This document shows, in pieces, positions 38,542 to 47,980 of a DNA stretch of 64,000 nt. Position 1 is the first letter of the stretch; the number at the start of each line of letters is the position of its first letter. The DNA comes from DATDXN01 sp035289305 (GTDB taxonomy: Bacteria; Patescibacteriota; Microgenomatia; UBA1406; HO2-37-13b), in the NCBI GenBank assembly GCA_035289305.1, contig DATDXN010000026.1:1-64000 (forward strand), written 5' to 3'. The notes below the pieces were generated by a model that saw nothing but the letters and a program-made list of their open reading frames with translations, was not told the DNA's origin and made no database searches. The position numbers were made by a program, and so were the translations under genes.

Positions 38542-39528
38542 ATGAAAGAACCATCTTTTTTCAAGAAAATCATAAAAAAATATATACGACCGCTGTATCG
38601 ACGCATTATCAACCGTCTGCTTAATGATCTCCATATCAATGAACATCAGCGACTTTTGCATCATATCGTCAACCAAGGGGATAAACTTAGCGAAAATCAA
38701 CGCACTCTCAAAGAAAAAGTCAGCGTATTGAGCCTGCTTTTATCAGGCGTTTATGAATGGACATCTGATAACCATTTACTAAATGAGCAAACAACCGAAG
38801 TTTTATATGACATATTCTCCATACTTCATGCGCCGCCAAAATCTCCTATTGTTATTGCTCGTTTTTTACCTGCGCTTGAGGCAGTTTCATTTCAGAACAA
38901 AAGCGTCTGCTTAATCGGCAGAAACCAAAACCTCTATTCAAAATACGTCAAAGATCGAGGAATACAATCGTTGCTTCGCATTGAAATGACTCCTTTTCTT
39001 TCTTCAAAAGAAACCCATCAAGAATGGCTTGGTGAAAAAACACACTATATATATCCAACACATATTGCTTCTTTTTCTTTTCCTCGTGTAGATTTTTTAT
39101 TTATTCTTGATGAACATACAGCCTCGTTTCTCATCAAATATCACCTATTTCACTTGGGAGCAATGGTCAAGGAAGCAATCATCGTGATGCTTCCCGTGAA
39201 AATAAGTACTATTTTTTCTGATTGTAAAGACCCGGCGTTTTTTTTAGATTCAAATCAGAGAATAAACTCGTTCAATGATAATTATATCCGCAGCCAACTC
39301 CATCTGGCGGGTTTTTTTCACGTTGAATGCATCTATAGTGAAGGAAAAAATATCGCCGACAATTACTTTGACAAAAAAATTACTCATGTAAGCTATAAAA
39401 ATGGATTCAGTGTCGTCAAAAAAAATCAGCAACCGAGAAAAAAAAACATACCCGATGATCGTATTTCTACAAAAATCTATGTAGCAAATAAACTACCGAG
39501 TTCACAAGTCATCAATCCTCATTCATGA
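38542..39528 (+). CDS. unrecognised protein, possibly a degenerate methyltransferase-like fold
   Basis: The 328-residue protein opens with a very basic amphipathic stretch (FKKIIKKYIRPLYRRIINRL), suggesting membrane or nucleic-acid contact, followed by a helical part (residues 30-80). Residues about 120-260 alternate strands and helices: SVCLIGRNQNLYSKYVKDRG resembles a Rossmann motif I without the Gly-rich loop, and RVDFLFILDE resembles motif IV of methyltransferases. No catalytic motif is certain. It is coupled to the next gene by an ATGA overlap and opens the plus-strand glycan cassette. A role in glycan assembly is suggested by position only. Confidence 0.4.
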   Translation: MKEPSFFKKIIKKYIRPLYRRIINRLLNDLHINEHQRLLHHIVNQGDKLSENQRTLKEKVSVLSLLLSGVYEWTSDNHLLNEQTTEVLYDIFSILHAPPKSPIVIARFLPALEAVSFQNKSVCLIGRNQNLYSKYVKDRGIQSLLRIEMTPFLSSKETHQEWLGEKTHYIYPTHIASFSFPRVDFLFILDEHTASFLIKYHLFHLGAMVKEAIIVMLPVKISTIFSDCKDPAFFLDSNQRINSFNDNYIRSQLHLAGFFHVECIYSEGKNIADNYFDKKITHVSYKNGFSVVKKNQQPRKKNIPDDRISTKIYVANKLPSSQVINPHS

Positions 39529-40460
39529 AACAGACGATATTCTTGTTTTACGGATTCGGTTCGGAGTATGTGCTTCATGGTCTATATAAGGAAATGAAGA
39601 AACGAAAATACATATGTCTTGAAATAGATGTTCTTGCTGTCAAAGATTCCACCAAAATGATTCAAAATTTAAGAGGAAAGCAAGTTGTGTTTGTAACATC
39701 TGCACATTTTTTGTTGAATAAAAAAAACTTTACTGAATTTTATCCAAATAACAACATTTTTTACGGGGTGTTGGAAATCATACAACTCATAAAACCGATA
39801 AAATCTGTATATATACCTCATGATTTAACGCAACCGGTGATTGATAAAGAAATCGAATATCTCAATCAGTTCGACTTATTTCTGACGCCAACTGAATCGT
39901 TTAATTCAGTTTTTGCTGAATACTGCCGAACTGAAGAAGTGGGCTGGATTAAACTTTCAGAACATATGAGGAAAATCCAATTCAATAACTCAAAGACCGC
40001 TATTTGGCTGTTATCAGATTACGTACTTTACCTTAAAATGGGAAAAGAAGCCTCATTCAAAAAACTGCAACCTGTTTTGGATCAAGGGGTTTCGATTAAG
40101 TTCCCGTTTTGGATGGAGAGCGAATCATTTACCCAGTATTTCAAAAACAAAGGGGTTGTGGTATATTCACCGCAGGCAAACTCGATTGAACTTATCATGA
40201 AACACCAGATCATCATCACCAACGGTCTCTCTTCTATCAATGCCGAAAGTTATCTTATGGGAAAAACTACGATCAACATCGAGGAAGGATCCCATTACGG
40301 AGATAGCAAAACATATCTTACAGAACTTTTGCCAGATATTATGTTCTATGAAAAAATCTCCGATTTTAAATTGGCAGATATACCAATTTTGAAAAAATCA
40401 TGTATGCTAAAGCCGTTTAACATGAAAAAAACAATCGAATTAATAATGCACACTTTATAA
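39525..40460 (+). CDS. GT-B-like transferase (CDP-glycerol or capsule transferase type)
   Basis: The 311-residue protein has a two-domain GT-B pattern. The first domain includes VYIPHDLTQPVIDKEI and DLFLTPTESFNSVFAEY. The second has IIITNGLSSINAESYLMGKT followed by TINIEEGSHYGDS, which resembles the donor-site loop of TagF/CDP-glycerol transferases and UDP-GlcNAc epimerase-like enzymes (a Gly-Ser-Ser...E...G-K-P pattern). It overlaps its upstream neighbour by 4 nt. It could move a sugar or a polyol phosphate; the downstream phosphatase and nucleotidyltransferase fit activated-donor chemistry. Confidence 0.45.
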   Translation: MKQTIFLFYGFGSEYVLHGLYKEMKKRKYICLEIDVLAVKDSTKMIQNLRGKQVVFVTSAHFLLNKKNFTEFYPNNNIFYGVLEIIQLIKPIKSVYIPHDLTQPVIDKEIEYLNQFDLFLTPTESFNSVFAEYCRTEEVGWIKLSEHMRKIQFNNSKTAIWLLSDYVLYLKMGKEASFKKLQPVLDQGVSIKFPFWMESESFTQYFKNKGVVVYSPQANSIELIMKHQIIITNGLSSINAESYLMGKTTINIEEGSHYGDSKTYLTELLPDIMFYEKISDFKLADIPILKKSCMLKPFNMKKTIELIMHTL

Positions 40461-40461
40461 T
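40456..40461 (+). promoter_or_regulatory. -10 box (TATAAT) overlapping the upstream stop codon
   Basis: TATAAT contains the TAA stop of the GT-B-like gene and lies 7 nt before the ATG of the HAD phosphatase gene. It would start a leaderless internal transcript within the cassette. Confidence 0.4.
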
Positions 40462-40468
40462 ATATGAT

Positions 40469-41062
40469 ATGAACTATCATTTTGCTTTTGATCTTGATGG
40501 CACAATCACCAAAACTGAAATCTTGCCGGTGATCGCCAAAGATTTAGGGATAGGAAGGAAAATGGCTATTCTCACCAGAAAAACGATGAATGGAGAAATT
40601 CCTTTTGATGAGAGTTTTACTCGGCGCGTGGATATGTTGAAAAAAATACCAATTTCTCGAGTACAACAAATAATATCCACCATACCACTCAATCTCAAAC
40701 TCGTCACTTTTCTGCGCAGCTATAAAAATAGATCTTATATTGTCACTCAAAATCTTGATGTCTGGATCAAGCCGCTTGTTGAGAGAATCGGCATCCCATA
40801 TATATGTTCACATGCAAATTATGAGGGGGACAAACTCAAGGGAATTCGTACAATTTTAAGAAAAAAAGAAATCCATGGTAAAATCAAGCACCCTGTCGTT
40901 GCCATAGGGGAGGGATATAATGATTTTGAGATGATGCAAGATGCTGCTATCAGTATCGCTTACGGCGGCGTCCACAAACCAGCGCCATCTCTTTTGGAAA
41001 TGGTTGATTACGCTATTTATGATGAAAAAACCTTATGTCAATTTCTAAAACAATTGTTATAA
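40469..41062 (+). CDS. HAD-superfamily phosphatase (SerB-like)
   Basis: The haloacid dehalogenase motif I FAFDLDGTITKTEI gives the nucleophile Asp8 and the acid/base Asp10. Motif II is in YIVTQN, and motifs III and IV are in GEGYNDFEMMQDAAISIAYG. The small helical cap matches the PSPase/SerB subtype. At 197 residues it is complete. Its 3' end overlaps the nucleotidyltransferase gene by 28 nt, so the two are probably made together; a phosphorylated sugar or alcohol may be the common intermediate. Confidence 0.8.
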   Translation: MNYHFAFDLDGTITKTEILPVIAKDLGIGRKMAILTRKTMNGEIPFDESFTRRVDMLKKIPISRVQQIISTIPLNLKLVTFLRSYKNRSYIVTQNLDVWIKPLVERIGIPYICSHANYEGDKLKGIRTILRKKEIHGKIKHPVVAIGEGYNDFEMMQDAAISIAYGGVHKPAPSLLEMVDYAIYDEKTLCQFLKQLL

Positions 41063-41682
41063 GCTGCGCGGGAGTAGGCTCAAGACTTGGTTTTGGGCAT
41101 ACAAAAGCTTTGCTCAAAATTGCGGGCAAACCGCTTATCATTCACCATCTGGAAAGATTGCGCCAGTTTGACGACGTGCGTATCGTTGTCGGTTTTAATG
41201 CCAAAGATCTCATGGATGTAGTTCTTTCTTATAGAAAAGATGTTATATTTGTTTTCAACCATAATTATTTGACCACCAGCACTTTACAGAGCCTGAATTC
41301 TGGCGTTGCGTTTGCGCAAGAATTTATTGTGTCATTGGATGGCGATCTTTTGGTTGCTCCCGATGACCTTGATGTGTTTCTTGAGGAAAAAAAGGAAGTG
41401 ATGGGATATATCAAAGCTTACTCTGATGAACCAGTCTATACTACGATAGAAAAACAGGGAGGAAAAAATTATGTCACCGGTTTTAACAGAAAAAGTGGTA
41501 ACTATGAATGGACGGGGCTCATTCAAATAAAGAAAAATAAGATCACTAATCAAGGAAAATATGTATATAATGCGATCAAGAATCATTTGCCTTTTCGGGC
41601 AAAATACATCAATTGCCGAGAAATCGATACTCCTGATGACTATAAAAAGGCATTAGCGTGGGCTAAAAATATCTTTAAATAA
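41035..41682 (+). CDS. sugar/choline-phosphate-type nucleotidyltransferase
   Basis: The N-terminal ISCAGVGSRLGFGHTKALLK is the NTP-transferase signature (G-x-G-x-R...K), and VSLDGDLLVAPDDLDVF contains the metal-binding Asp. Length (215) and the ending REIDTPDDYKKALAWAKN match LicC-like choline-phosphate cytidylyltransferases and sugar-1-phosphate nucleotidyltransferases of similar size. The enzyme would activate a phosphorylated small molecule as CDP or other NDP derivative for transfer to the glycan. The substrate cannot be decided. Confidence 0.75.
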   Translation: MSISKTIVISCAGVGSRLGFGHTKALLKIAGKPLIIHHLERLRQFDDVRIVVGFNAKDLMDVVLSYRKDVIFVFNHNYLTTSTLQSLNSGVAFAQEFIVSLDGDLLVAPDDLDVFLEEKKEVMGYIKAYSDEPVYTTIEKQGGKNYVTGFNRKSGNYEWTGLIQIKKNKITNQGKYVYNAIKNHLPFRAKYINCREIDTPDDYKKALAWAKNIFK

Positions 41683-41688
41683 TAAACT

Positions 41689-42321
41689 ATGAATAGAAAA
41701 AAAATAGATCGTTTTTGGAAAGAAAGGACAAAAATCAAAGATCCCCGAGTAGCAACCCATTTCAAACATGACGATACTCATGTGTATGATCTTCGTTTAA
41801 TCAAAAAATTAATAAAACCCGATACAGAGGTCTTAGATCTTGCCTGCGGCACCTGCTACATTTCTAATCAATTTGTAGATCAAGTCAGATATATAAAAGC
41901 CGTTGATAAATTTCCACAATTCCTGAAACGCTGTAAAAAAACTCCAAAAATGGAAACTGTAACCTGCGACATTCTTACTTTCACGGATCGTAAAAAGTAC
42001 GACCTCATCTTGTTAATTGGTATTATGCTTTTTTTCGATTATCAGGATTCGGAAATTATTTATAGAAAATGCCATGCGCTTTTGAATAAGGGTGGAATTA
42101 TGCTTGCGCGACATCAATGCGGAGTAAAAAAAGACGTCGTGGTGGATAAATATTCTCAAACTGTTGGTGGTAATTATTACGCTCAATACAAACACTTTGA
42201 TAAAGAGCTTCAGATGCTTGAAAAAATCTTTAAGAAAGTCACTGTAGTAGATGTCTTACCCAAACACCTCAATCCGTGGCCAGATACCCATCATTATGCC
42301 TTTATCTGCAAAAAAACCTAA
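41689..42321 (+). CDS. class I SAM-dependent methyltransferase
   Basis: Motif I is VLDLACGTCYISNQFV, with Cys where a Gly is usual in GxG; strand 2 ends AVDKF and motif IV is KYDLILLIGIMLFFDYQDSE. The remainder (LNKGGIMLARHQCG) fits small-molecule methyltransferases. At 210 residues it is a bare catalytic domain. It lies 6 bp after the nucleotidyltransferase gene and overlaps the racemase start by 26 nt. It probably methylates a sugar or amino-acyl substituent in this pathway. Confidence 0.75.
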   Translation: MNRKKIDRFWKERTKIKDPRVATHFKHDDTHVYDLRLIKKLIKPDTEVLDLACGTCYISNQFVDQVRYIKAVDKFPQFLKRCKKTPKMETVTCDILTFTDRKKYDLILLIGIMLFFDYQDSEIIYRKCHALLNKGGIMLARHQCGVKKDVVVDKYSQTVGGNYYAQYKHFDKELQMLEKIFKKVTVVDVLPKHLNPWPDTHHYAFICKKT

Positions 42322-43000
42322 AGCTGAAAAAGTTGTCGGAATTCTGGGTGGTATGGGACCTTTCGCCACAGCTGATTTTTTCAAGCAAGTCCTTACACTC
42401 ACACCGGCTAAAAAAGATTGGGAACACCTGCACATTTTAATTGATAATAATGTCAAAATACCTAGTCGAACAAGGGCGGTTTTATATCATGAAAAAAGTC
42501 CGGTCCCCGCAATGATTAAAAGTATTAATAGACTTGCTCAAATTGGCGCAGATTTCGTCGTCGTTCCCTGCAATTCCGCTCACTATTTCTATGAAGAAGT
42601 TATTCCTTTCATAAAAATACCCTGGCTTAATATGCTGAAAATCGCTTCAGAAACAATCTCTGTCAAAAAATTCAAAAAGCCTCTTGTTTTAGGTGGCTAT
42701 ATTACTACTAAAAATAGATTATACAGTCAATACTTTCCAAAGGCTGTCTATTTATCTGATCTGGAAAATCAAATCATTACCGCATTTATTGAAGAAATTA
42801 AACTAACCTCAAACTTATCGCAGAAAGCGAAAAAAGAACTGGAAAAAATCATTCATCAAAAGCGAAGTTTTGTCGATTGTATACTTCTCGCCTGCAGTGA
42901 ACTTTCAATTGCGTACAAAGAGGGACATATCAACAAAATATCAACCGTAGATGTTGCTCTTGAATATGCTAGAGCAACAGTTAAGTTCGCTTTTCACTAA
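42296..43000 (+). CDS. aspartate/glutamate racemase family protein
   Basis: The PLP-independent racemase fold is shown by VGILGGMGPFATADFFKQV and the two catalytic cysteines: Cys92 in VVPCNSAHYFYE and Cys201 in LLACSELS, where LGCTEL is usual. ATG 42296 matches the family start; an earlier in-frame ATG would add 15 residues unlike the family. Such enzymes make D-Asp or D-Glu. In a glycan cassette it could supply a D-amino acid to decorate a sugar, or serve peptidoglycan synthesis. It follows the methyltransferase with overlap. Confidence 0.8.
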   Translation: MPLSAKKPKAEKVVGILGGMGPFATADFFKQVLTLTPAKKDWEHLHILIDNNVKIPSRTRAVLYHEKSPVPAMIKSINRLAQIGADFVVVPCNSAHYFYEEVIPFIKIPWLNMLKIASETISVKKFKKPLVLGGYITTKNRLYSQYFPKAVYLSDLENQIITAFIEEIKLTSNLSQKAKKELEKIIHQKRSFVDCILLACSELSIAYKEGHINKISTVDVALEYARATVKFAFH

Positions 43001-43005
43001 TCCTT

Positions 43006-44553
43006 ATGGTTAAAAGTATTAAAGAAAACTTTGCTTTAGTGGTGCTTCTATCGTGGGGGTTATTGGTGTTTATTTACTCATATTCTACGAATATCTATCG
43101 GCCTGGCGCTGAATCAAATCTTGGTTGGTATCAAACGTGGGCTGATCAAAAGAGATATTATACGCAAACCCAAGCTTTTGCCAGTTTCAAAATTAATTCC
43201 GACACCTTTCAGTTTCCAATTTTATATCCTTTGTTGGGTGCGTTATTATTGCCAATCTTGCCTCAAGATCCATTTCTTGTCGTAAACGTCATCCTTTTTC
43301 TCGGAACATTGTCTTTAACTTATTTTGTGATAAGCAAATCCTTTAGTAAAGAAAAAGGATTATACGGCATTATCGTATTGATTTCCATCAACCGCTTCGT
43401 TTACGACTTTGTAACTCCTTGGACAACTTCTTTGACCACGCCTTTATTTTTAGGATTATTTTCCATAACTCAATTTTACCGTTATACGTTAAAGAAATTG
43501 ATCATTGCTACAGCATTAATCGGATTGGTCGGCTTGACCAGACCTCTCGACGTTTTATTTTGCTTACCTCTCCTTATTAGTTTTATCTTTAAGGGTCGAC
43601 ATAAAACCGTCAAAAATATCCTCACTGATTTCAGCCTGATCGCTTGTATTCTTCTCGGTTTTATTGCGATTTTTACCTTATTTAATCTTCTGGTCGCTGG
43701 CAATGTCCAAGGCCCTTATATAGAACGCATCACAACCCGATTTAAACCCGATATTGCGCCTTTAGTTTTAATAGAAAAAACCTTCGGTTATTTTTTAAAC
43801 CCATACATTTTTCACCGGCAAATTGAATATTTTAGTACTCCTGTGGTCGTTGCCATTCCTATAGCTCTATTACTACTACTCAATGTGACTCGTGTATCGA
43901 CTGGCACAATCATGATTAGCTTCCTTATCTGGTATCTTGTTTATATTCCCTATGATGTTCTATCTGCTTATACTTTAAAAAATCTCTCACTGCACTATCT
44001 GAAGCCTTGGTATCCGATCGGCGTTCTTTATGTCTTTGCCGTCTTGAACAAAAGCCAAACTCCGCGTTTGATCAAACGTAAAACTTTACCGTGGTATGTA
44101 GCAAGCTTCATTTTTCTTATCATACTGCCTTTTGCCGCTCAAAAACTTGAACCTCGTCAATTAACAAAAACTGATTGGATGGTTAAAACTTCAACCAACG
44201 ACCAATCCGCCAATAAAATAATTGATAATAACAGCAATACGTTTTGGACCTCAAAAAGACCACGTAAGAGAGGAGATGTGATTGAGATTGATATGAAAAA
44301 AATTTTTATGGTCAGTCGGTTAAAACTTATTGACGAAATACCCGATGCGGCAACCGATTTTGATACTTTGCTTTCTCCCGACAGGAAAGCATGGCATAAA
44401 TTAGCTCGTAATTATAGCTATAACGTTCGTTTTGAAAATGGTTGGTACATCGTTGGTTATATGAAAAAAGCTCGCTATATTAAATTAATGCTTAATGAAG
44501 AATCACCAACTGACGCCTGGCGTATCAAGGAGATTGACGTCTTCGGTTATTAG
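43006..44553 (+). CDS. GT39-like membrane protein with discoidin-like C-terminal domain
   Basis: A 515-residue polytopic protein. Loop 1 has LGWYQTWADQKRYYTQTQAF, the Asp-containing motif of a GT-C/ArnT-like enzyme. About ten helices follow. The last 110 residues (NKIIDNNSNTFWTSKRPRKR, VSRLKLID, ARYIKLMLNEE, IKEIDVFGY) form an F5/8 type C (discoidin) pattern, a carbohydrate-binding beta sandwich that would sit outside the membrane. It is the last gene of the plus cassette. Its TAG stop overlaps the convergent stop (TTAG). Confidence 0.7.
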   Translation: MVKSIKENFALVVLLSWGLLVFIYSYSTNIYRPGAESNLGWYQTWADQKRYYTQTQAFASFKINSDTFQFPILYPLLGALLLPILPQDPFLVVNVILFLGTLSLTYFVISKSFSKEKGLYGIIVLISINRFVYDFVTPWTTSLTTPLFLGLFSITQFYRYTLKKLIIATALIGLVGLTRPLDVLFCLPLLISFIFKGRHKTVKNILTDFSLIACILLGFIAIFTLFNLLVAGNVQGPYIERITTRFKPDIAPLVLIEKTFGYFLNPYIFHRQIEYFSTPVVVAIPIALLLLLNVTRVSTGTIMISFLIWYLVYIPYDVLSAYTLKNLSLHYLKPWYPIGVLYVFAVLNKSQTPRLIKRKTLPWYVASFIFLIILPFAAQKLEPRQLTKTDWMVKTSTNDQSANKIIDNNSNTFWTSKRPRKRGDVIEIDMKKIFMVSRLKLIDEIPDAATDFDTLLSPDRKAWHKLARNYSYNVRFENGWYIVGYMKKARYIKLMLNEESPTDAWRIKEIDVFGY

Positions 44554-45986
44554 AATTTATCTTCTTCAAGATATTCAGCATCTTCGTTGATATTCCAAAC
44601 AAGATATTTTCTATAGCCTACTAGATAATTACGCGCCGCTAGCAAACCGCTGTAGATAGCATGATCCATATTGTTGTATCTATACATGCCACCTCTACCT
44701 ATAAGTTGAAGGTTGGTAAATTGTTCGGCGTAATTCTTGAGGATATCAAAATACGGTTTATGACCCAAATAGTAAGTCGGGTAAGCTTCAGTCTCACGAA
44801 TTACAAATCCATCAAGCAGATCTTCTGGTTCCGTAAGCTTAAGATGGAACATTTCGCCCGTAGCAAAGCTTATGAGATCCTGATCATTCATTCGCCAAAT
44901 ATCATCCTCTTGAAAAGCAAAATATTCAACCGAAATCGCTGAATATCGGGGATTTTTTACCATCTCCTTGGAAAAATTATTATAATTGGTGATTCTGGCC
45001 ATTTTAACTTCAGGAGAATGAACATATATCCAATGATCGGGAAAGAGAGGCGCCCTTTTGATAATGAGATTAACAGTGATATGATCTCTATAGCTTAACT
45101 TCTTGGCCGCTTCAATCACGATTTTGTCAGGAGCCGGATCAAGAGACAAAATAAATTGCGTAAGAGGCATGCTGGAAAATAAATAATCTACCGGCAAATC
45201 AAGTCTTTGTCCTTTTTGATTATACTCAACAGAGGTAATTTGAGAACGGGTATGAGTAATTTTTGTTACTTGACTTTGCAGGTTTATTCTCACATTGTGT
45301 TTATTAACATAATCAGCCATTTTCTTATAACAATACCCCGCACCCTTTTTAGGGTAGTAGAATTTATTAATCAGGCTTTTGGACTTCCTTGTTCTTTCAC
45401 CAAAAATAGCTGTCTTTATCACCTCAATGAAATTTAAATTTTTAATCCGCTGGGCGGCCCACTCTGATCCAATTTTACTGCAGGGAATTCCCCAGACTTT
45501 TTCTGTGTATGTTTTGAAAAAATGCTGATATAATTTTTGACCAAAATGTTTTCTAATCCAATCCTCAAATGTTTTTGGTCGCAAACTGCGCAAAAATAAT
45601 TTTGCTTTGATAAAACTCACTGCTGTTAAAAAACTCTCAAATATGCCCAGCTTGAGCACGACATCTTTCAACTGTACGGGATAATAGAAAAGTTTACCCT
45701 TGTAAAACATTCTTGTCAGCCGCGTTACTTCAATTAAATCGCGTTTTAAAAACTTACGCCATATATGCAACACTTCCTGGTTTTTAGTGTAAAAACGATG
45801 AGGCCCAACATCAAAACGATAACCTTTATATTCATACGTGCGAGCTAATCCGCCCACCACTTTATTTTTATCAAGGATCACAACGGCGTTTGGACTATTT
45901 ATCTTCTTATGACAGGTTAACTCAAAAGCGCAGCTTAATCCCGCAGGTCCTGCGCCTATAATAACAATGGCTTCTTTGACTTTCAC
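44550..45986 (-). CDS. FAD-dependent oxidoreductase, UDP-galactopyranose-mutase/protoporphyrinogen-oxidase-like
   Basis: The N-terminal dinucleotide-binding motif AIVIIGAGPAGLSCAFELTC is followed by VGGLARTYEYKGYRFDVGPH, the typical FAD pyrophosphate and GG doublet. FEDWIRKHFGQKLYQHFFKT and EKVWGIPCSKIGSEWAAQRI resemble flavoproteins found in polysaccharide loci, related to UDP-galactopyranose mutase and amine-oxidase-like enzymes. The C-terminal GRGGMYRYNNMDHAIYSGLL supplies the second FAD contact. At 478 residues it is longer than Glf (about 370). The most likely role is redox or ring-form change of a nucleotide or lipid-linked sugar. Confidence 0.7.
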   Translation of the reverse strand: MKVKEAIVIIGAGPAGLSCAFELTCHKKINSPNAVVILDKNKVVGGLARTYEYKGYRFDVGPHRFYTKNQEVLHIWRKFLKRDLIEVTRLTRMFYKGKLFYYPVQLKDVVLKLGIFESFLTAVSFIKAKLFLRSLRPKTFEDWIRKHFGQKLYQHFFKTYTEKVWGIPCSKIGSEWAAQRIKNLNFIEVIKTAIFGERTRKSKSLINKFYYPKKGAGYCYKKMADYVNKHNVRINLQSQVTKITHTRSQITSVEYNQKGQRLDLPVDYLFSSMPLTQFILSLDPAPDKIVIEAAKKLSYRDHITVNLIIKRAPLFPDHWIYVHSPEVKMARITNYNNFSKEMVKNPRYSAISVEYFAFQEDDIWRMNDQDLISFATGEMFHLKLTEPEDLLDGFVIRETEAYPTYYLGHKPYFDILKNYAEQFTNLQLIGRGGMYRYNNMDHAIYSGLLAARNYLVGYRKYLVWNINEDAEYLEEDKF

Positions 45987-45990
45987 AGAT

Positions 45991-47952
45991 TTATATCTCT
46001 TTCAACTTATAAATATCTAAAACTCCTACTGTTTCAACAAATTTATAGTAGGGAGAAACAGTTTCGAAAATCGCAAGAGAAGTACTGAAAGGAGTAAAAC
46101 GTATTTTATCGTCGTTTTTATAGGAATCTTTTCCATCTATAAAAAGATATTGAGGTTTTTCTTTCATTGTGACTAAGTTATTTTTTACTAGTGTCAATTG
46201 ATTCTTATAGATGATTTGTTCAAGCATTGGATAGGGAATAAAGTGAGTTTTCTCAGCCATGATCAATAACACCACGTCGTATCTTGATAGTAAAAATATT
46301 TTATTTGTGTTATTGGTCAATTCTTTAATCTTAGCAATTGAAACAAGGAGTTCCCTCGCCGTATAGCCTTCAGTTTCACTCCAACTCACCATTATAAAAC
46401 CACGATTTCCAGAGTATTTTTTTGCCCTGATAACCTCCTTGAGCGCGTACAAACGATACTGAAAGCGCTTATATAAATAGAAAGTACTGATAACAACAAG
46501 TACAACAATCGATAATATACCAACAAATCGAAATATTTTCATCCCTATCCATTGGTTTTTTTTCGATACAGCAAGAAGAAAGATAACAAGTACTAATGCA
46601 GGAATGCTAACTACGGTCAAATTTGAATTATAACTTCGACTCATATAATAGTTCAGCAACAACAATCCATATAAAGAATACCCGACAGTGACATACCATA
46701 TCCAATCGATTTTCTTGCGAGAATGGAAAACTGCATGCAGAATAATAATTAAGGCGATAAAGTAAATTATAATATGTAACCAATACCACCCAATAAAAGG
46801 AGTAGGCGCATTGTTGAGACCAGCTTGAGCAAGACGTACGAAATCAAGAAATAAGCTTAGTCTCGGCCAACTGCCGCTTGCCATTCTTGTATATAATGAA
46901 AAAAAAAGACCGATGGCTATAAAAACAATTAAAAACTGCAGCAAGTTTTGTGCAAAAATTACTCCTCTCTTTATCCAAGAAATTCCTTTAAGAGAAATGC
47001 TATAGATAAACAGAAGGAAAACAAAGGAAACGACCAAAGACAATCCTGTTTCGATATTATAGAAAAAAGCAATAGAAAGAATGAAAAAAATAAAAATATT
47101 TCTTTTTTTCGAGGTTAAAAATTTATTTCTCAAAATAAGAAGAAAAACTAATCCATCAAAAAAAAACCTCAAGGGGATTCCTCCGGGCCATACATAGTTT
47201 TCAGAGTATGGATAGACCGAGTAGTTAAATAACATATTAACACCCATGATAATGTACAAACCGATCAAACTGTATATGGTGTTTTTTGTTAATTCTTTCA
47301 AGAAAAAAAATAGGATGAAAAAATATATCCATGTACCAATCATGAGTAACAAGTAAAAATTCATATATGAGAAAGGGATTCCTACTTTGAATATAAGATA
47401 CAAAAAAAGTGGGTAAAACAAACCATATTGATTGAAAGTATCAACTAAAAGGTGTTTACCGTGGAAAAGATCGTTGATCGTTGCGATTATGAAATTGTGG
47501 TGGTAATAATTCACCCAAATACCTGTTTCGATAAGATAACCGAAATTAATAAGCACAATCGAGAGCATAGCAACTAATATAAGCAAATAGTATTTTTTAA
47601 GAAAAGAGGCTTCTTTTTGTTCGGTCTGAAGCTGCAATGTGGGTATTCCTTTAGTTTGTGATTTTTTAGATTTTTTACCTATTTTTTCAATTAAAAAAGC
47701 AAAAAACAAAGTCGTTGATGGAATAAAAATGATAGATAAATTATAAAAAAGTTTAAAGTATTGTTTGGGGTAAAATCCCTGTCGCCGCCATGATACAAAT
47801 ATTGTTTTATCAATGCTATTCATGCTCTTTTCCAGACCCATTAACTTCAAAACAAAATAAACGCCCAAAAAAATGAAAAGAGCAATTAACGCACCAAAAA
47901 ATAAAGACGCATAATACATCCGTCCATTTTGATTACTAAAGCGACGTGCCAT
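45991..47952 (-). CDS. large polytopic membrane protein, probable GT-C glycosyltransferase
   Basis: A 653-residue protein with a basic start (MARRFSNQNGRMYY) and about a dozen hydrophobic helices. The loop ETGIWVNYYHHNFIIATIND followed by LFHGKHLLVDTFNQYGLFYP is the kind of loop-1 with acidic and aromatic residues seen in bacterial GT-C proteins. The C-terminal part (residues about 550-650) looks soluble and beta-rich, without the GW...RW module. ATG 47952 was chosen over an upstream ATG (47982) because the latter would overlap the divergent gene and lie upstream of the -10 box. Family identity is uncertain. Confidence 0.55.
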   Translation of the reverse strand: MARRFSNQNGRMYYASLFFGALIALFIFLGVYFVLKLMGLEKSMNSIDKTIFVSWRRQGFYPKQYFKLFYNLSIIFIPSTTLFFAFLIEKIGKKSKKSQTKGIPTLQLQTEQKEASFLKKYYLLILVAMLSIVLINFGYLIETGIWVNYYHHNFIIATINDLFHGKHLLVDTFNQYGLFYPLFLYLIFKVGIPFSYMNFYLLLMIGTWIYFFILFFFLKELTKNTIYSLIGLYIIMGVNMLFNYSVYPYSENYVWPGGIPLRFFFDGLVFLLILRNKFLTSKKRNIFIFFILSIAFFYNIETGLSLVVSFVFLLFIYSISLKGISWIKRGVIFAQNLLQFLIVFIAIGLFFSLYTRMASGSWPRLSLFLDFVRLAQAGLNNAPTPFIGWYWLHIIIYFIALIIILHAVFHSRKKIDWIWYVTVGYSLYGLLLLNYYMSRSYNSNLTVVSIPALVLVIFLLAVSKKNQWIGMKIFRFVGILSIVVLVVISTFYLYKRFQYRLYALKEVIRAKKYSGNRGFIMVSWSETEGYTARELLVSIAKIKELTNNTNKIFLLSRYDVVLLIMAEKTHFIPYPMLEQIIYKNQLTLVKNNLVTMKEKPQYLFIDGKDSYKNDDKIRFTPFSTSLAIFETVSPYYKFVETVGVLDIYKLKEI

Positions 47953-47960
47953 AAATACCG

Positions 47961-47972
47961 TATTATATAATA
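47961..47972. promoter_or_regulatory. symmetric bidirectional -10 element
   Basis: TATTATATAATA is a perfect 12-bp palindrome, so a TATAAT box is present on both strands. On each side the box ends 9 nt before a start codon (ATG 47981 on plus, ATG 47952 on minus). One AT-rich element could therefore drive both divergent membrane protein genes, with RNA polymerase able to use only one direction at a time. Confidence 0.5.
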
Positions 47973-47980
47973 AAATCCAC

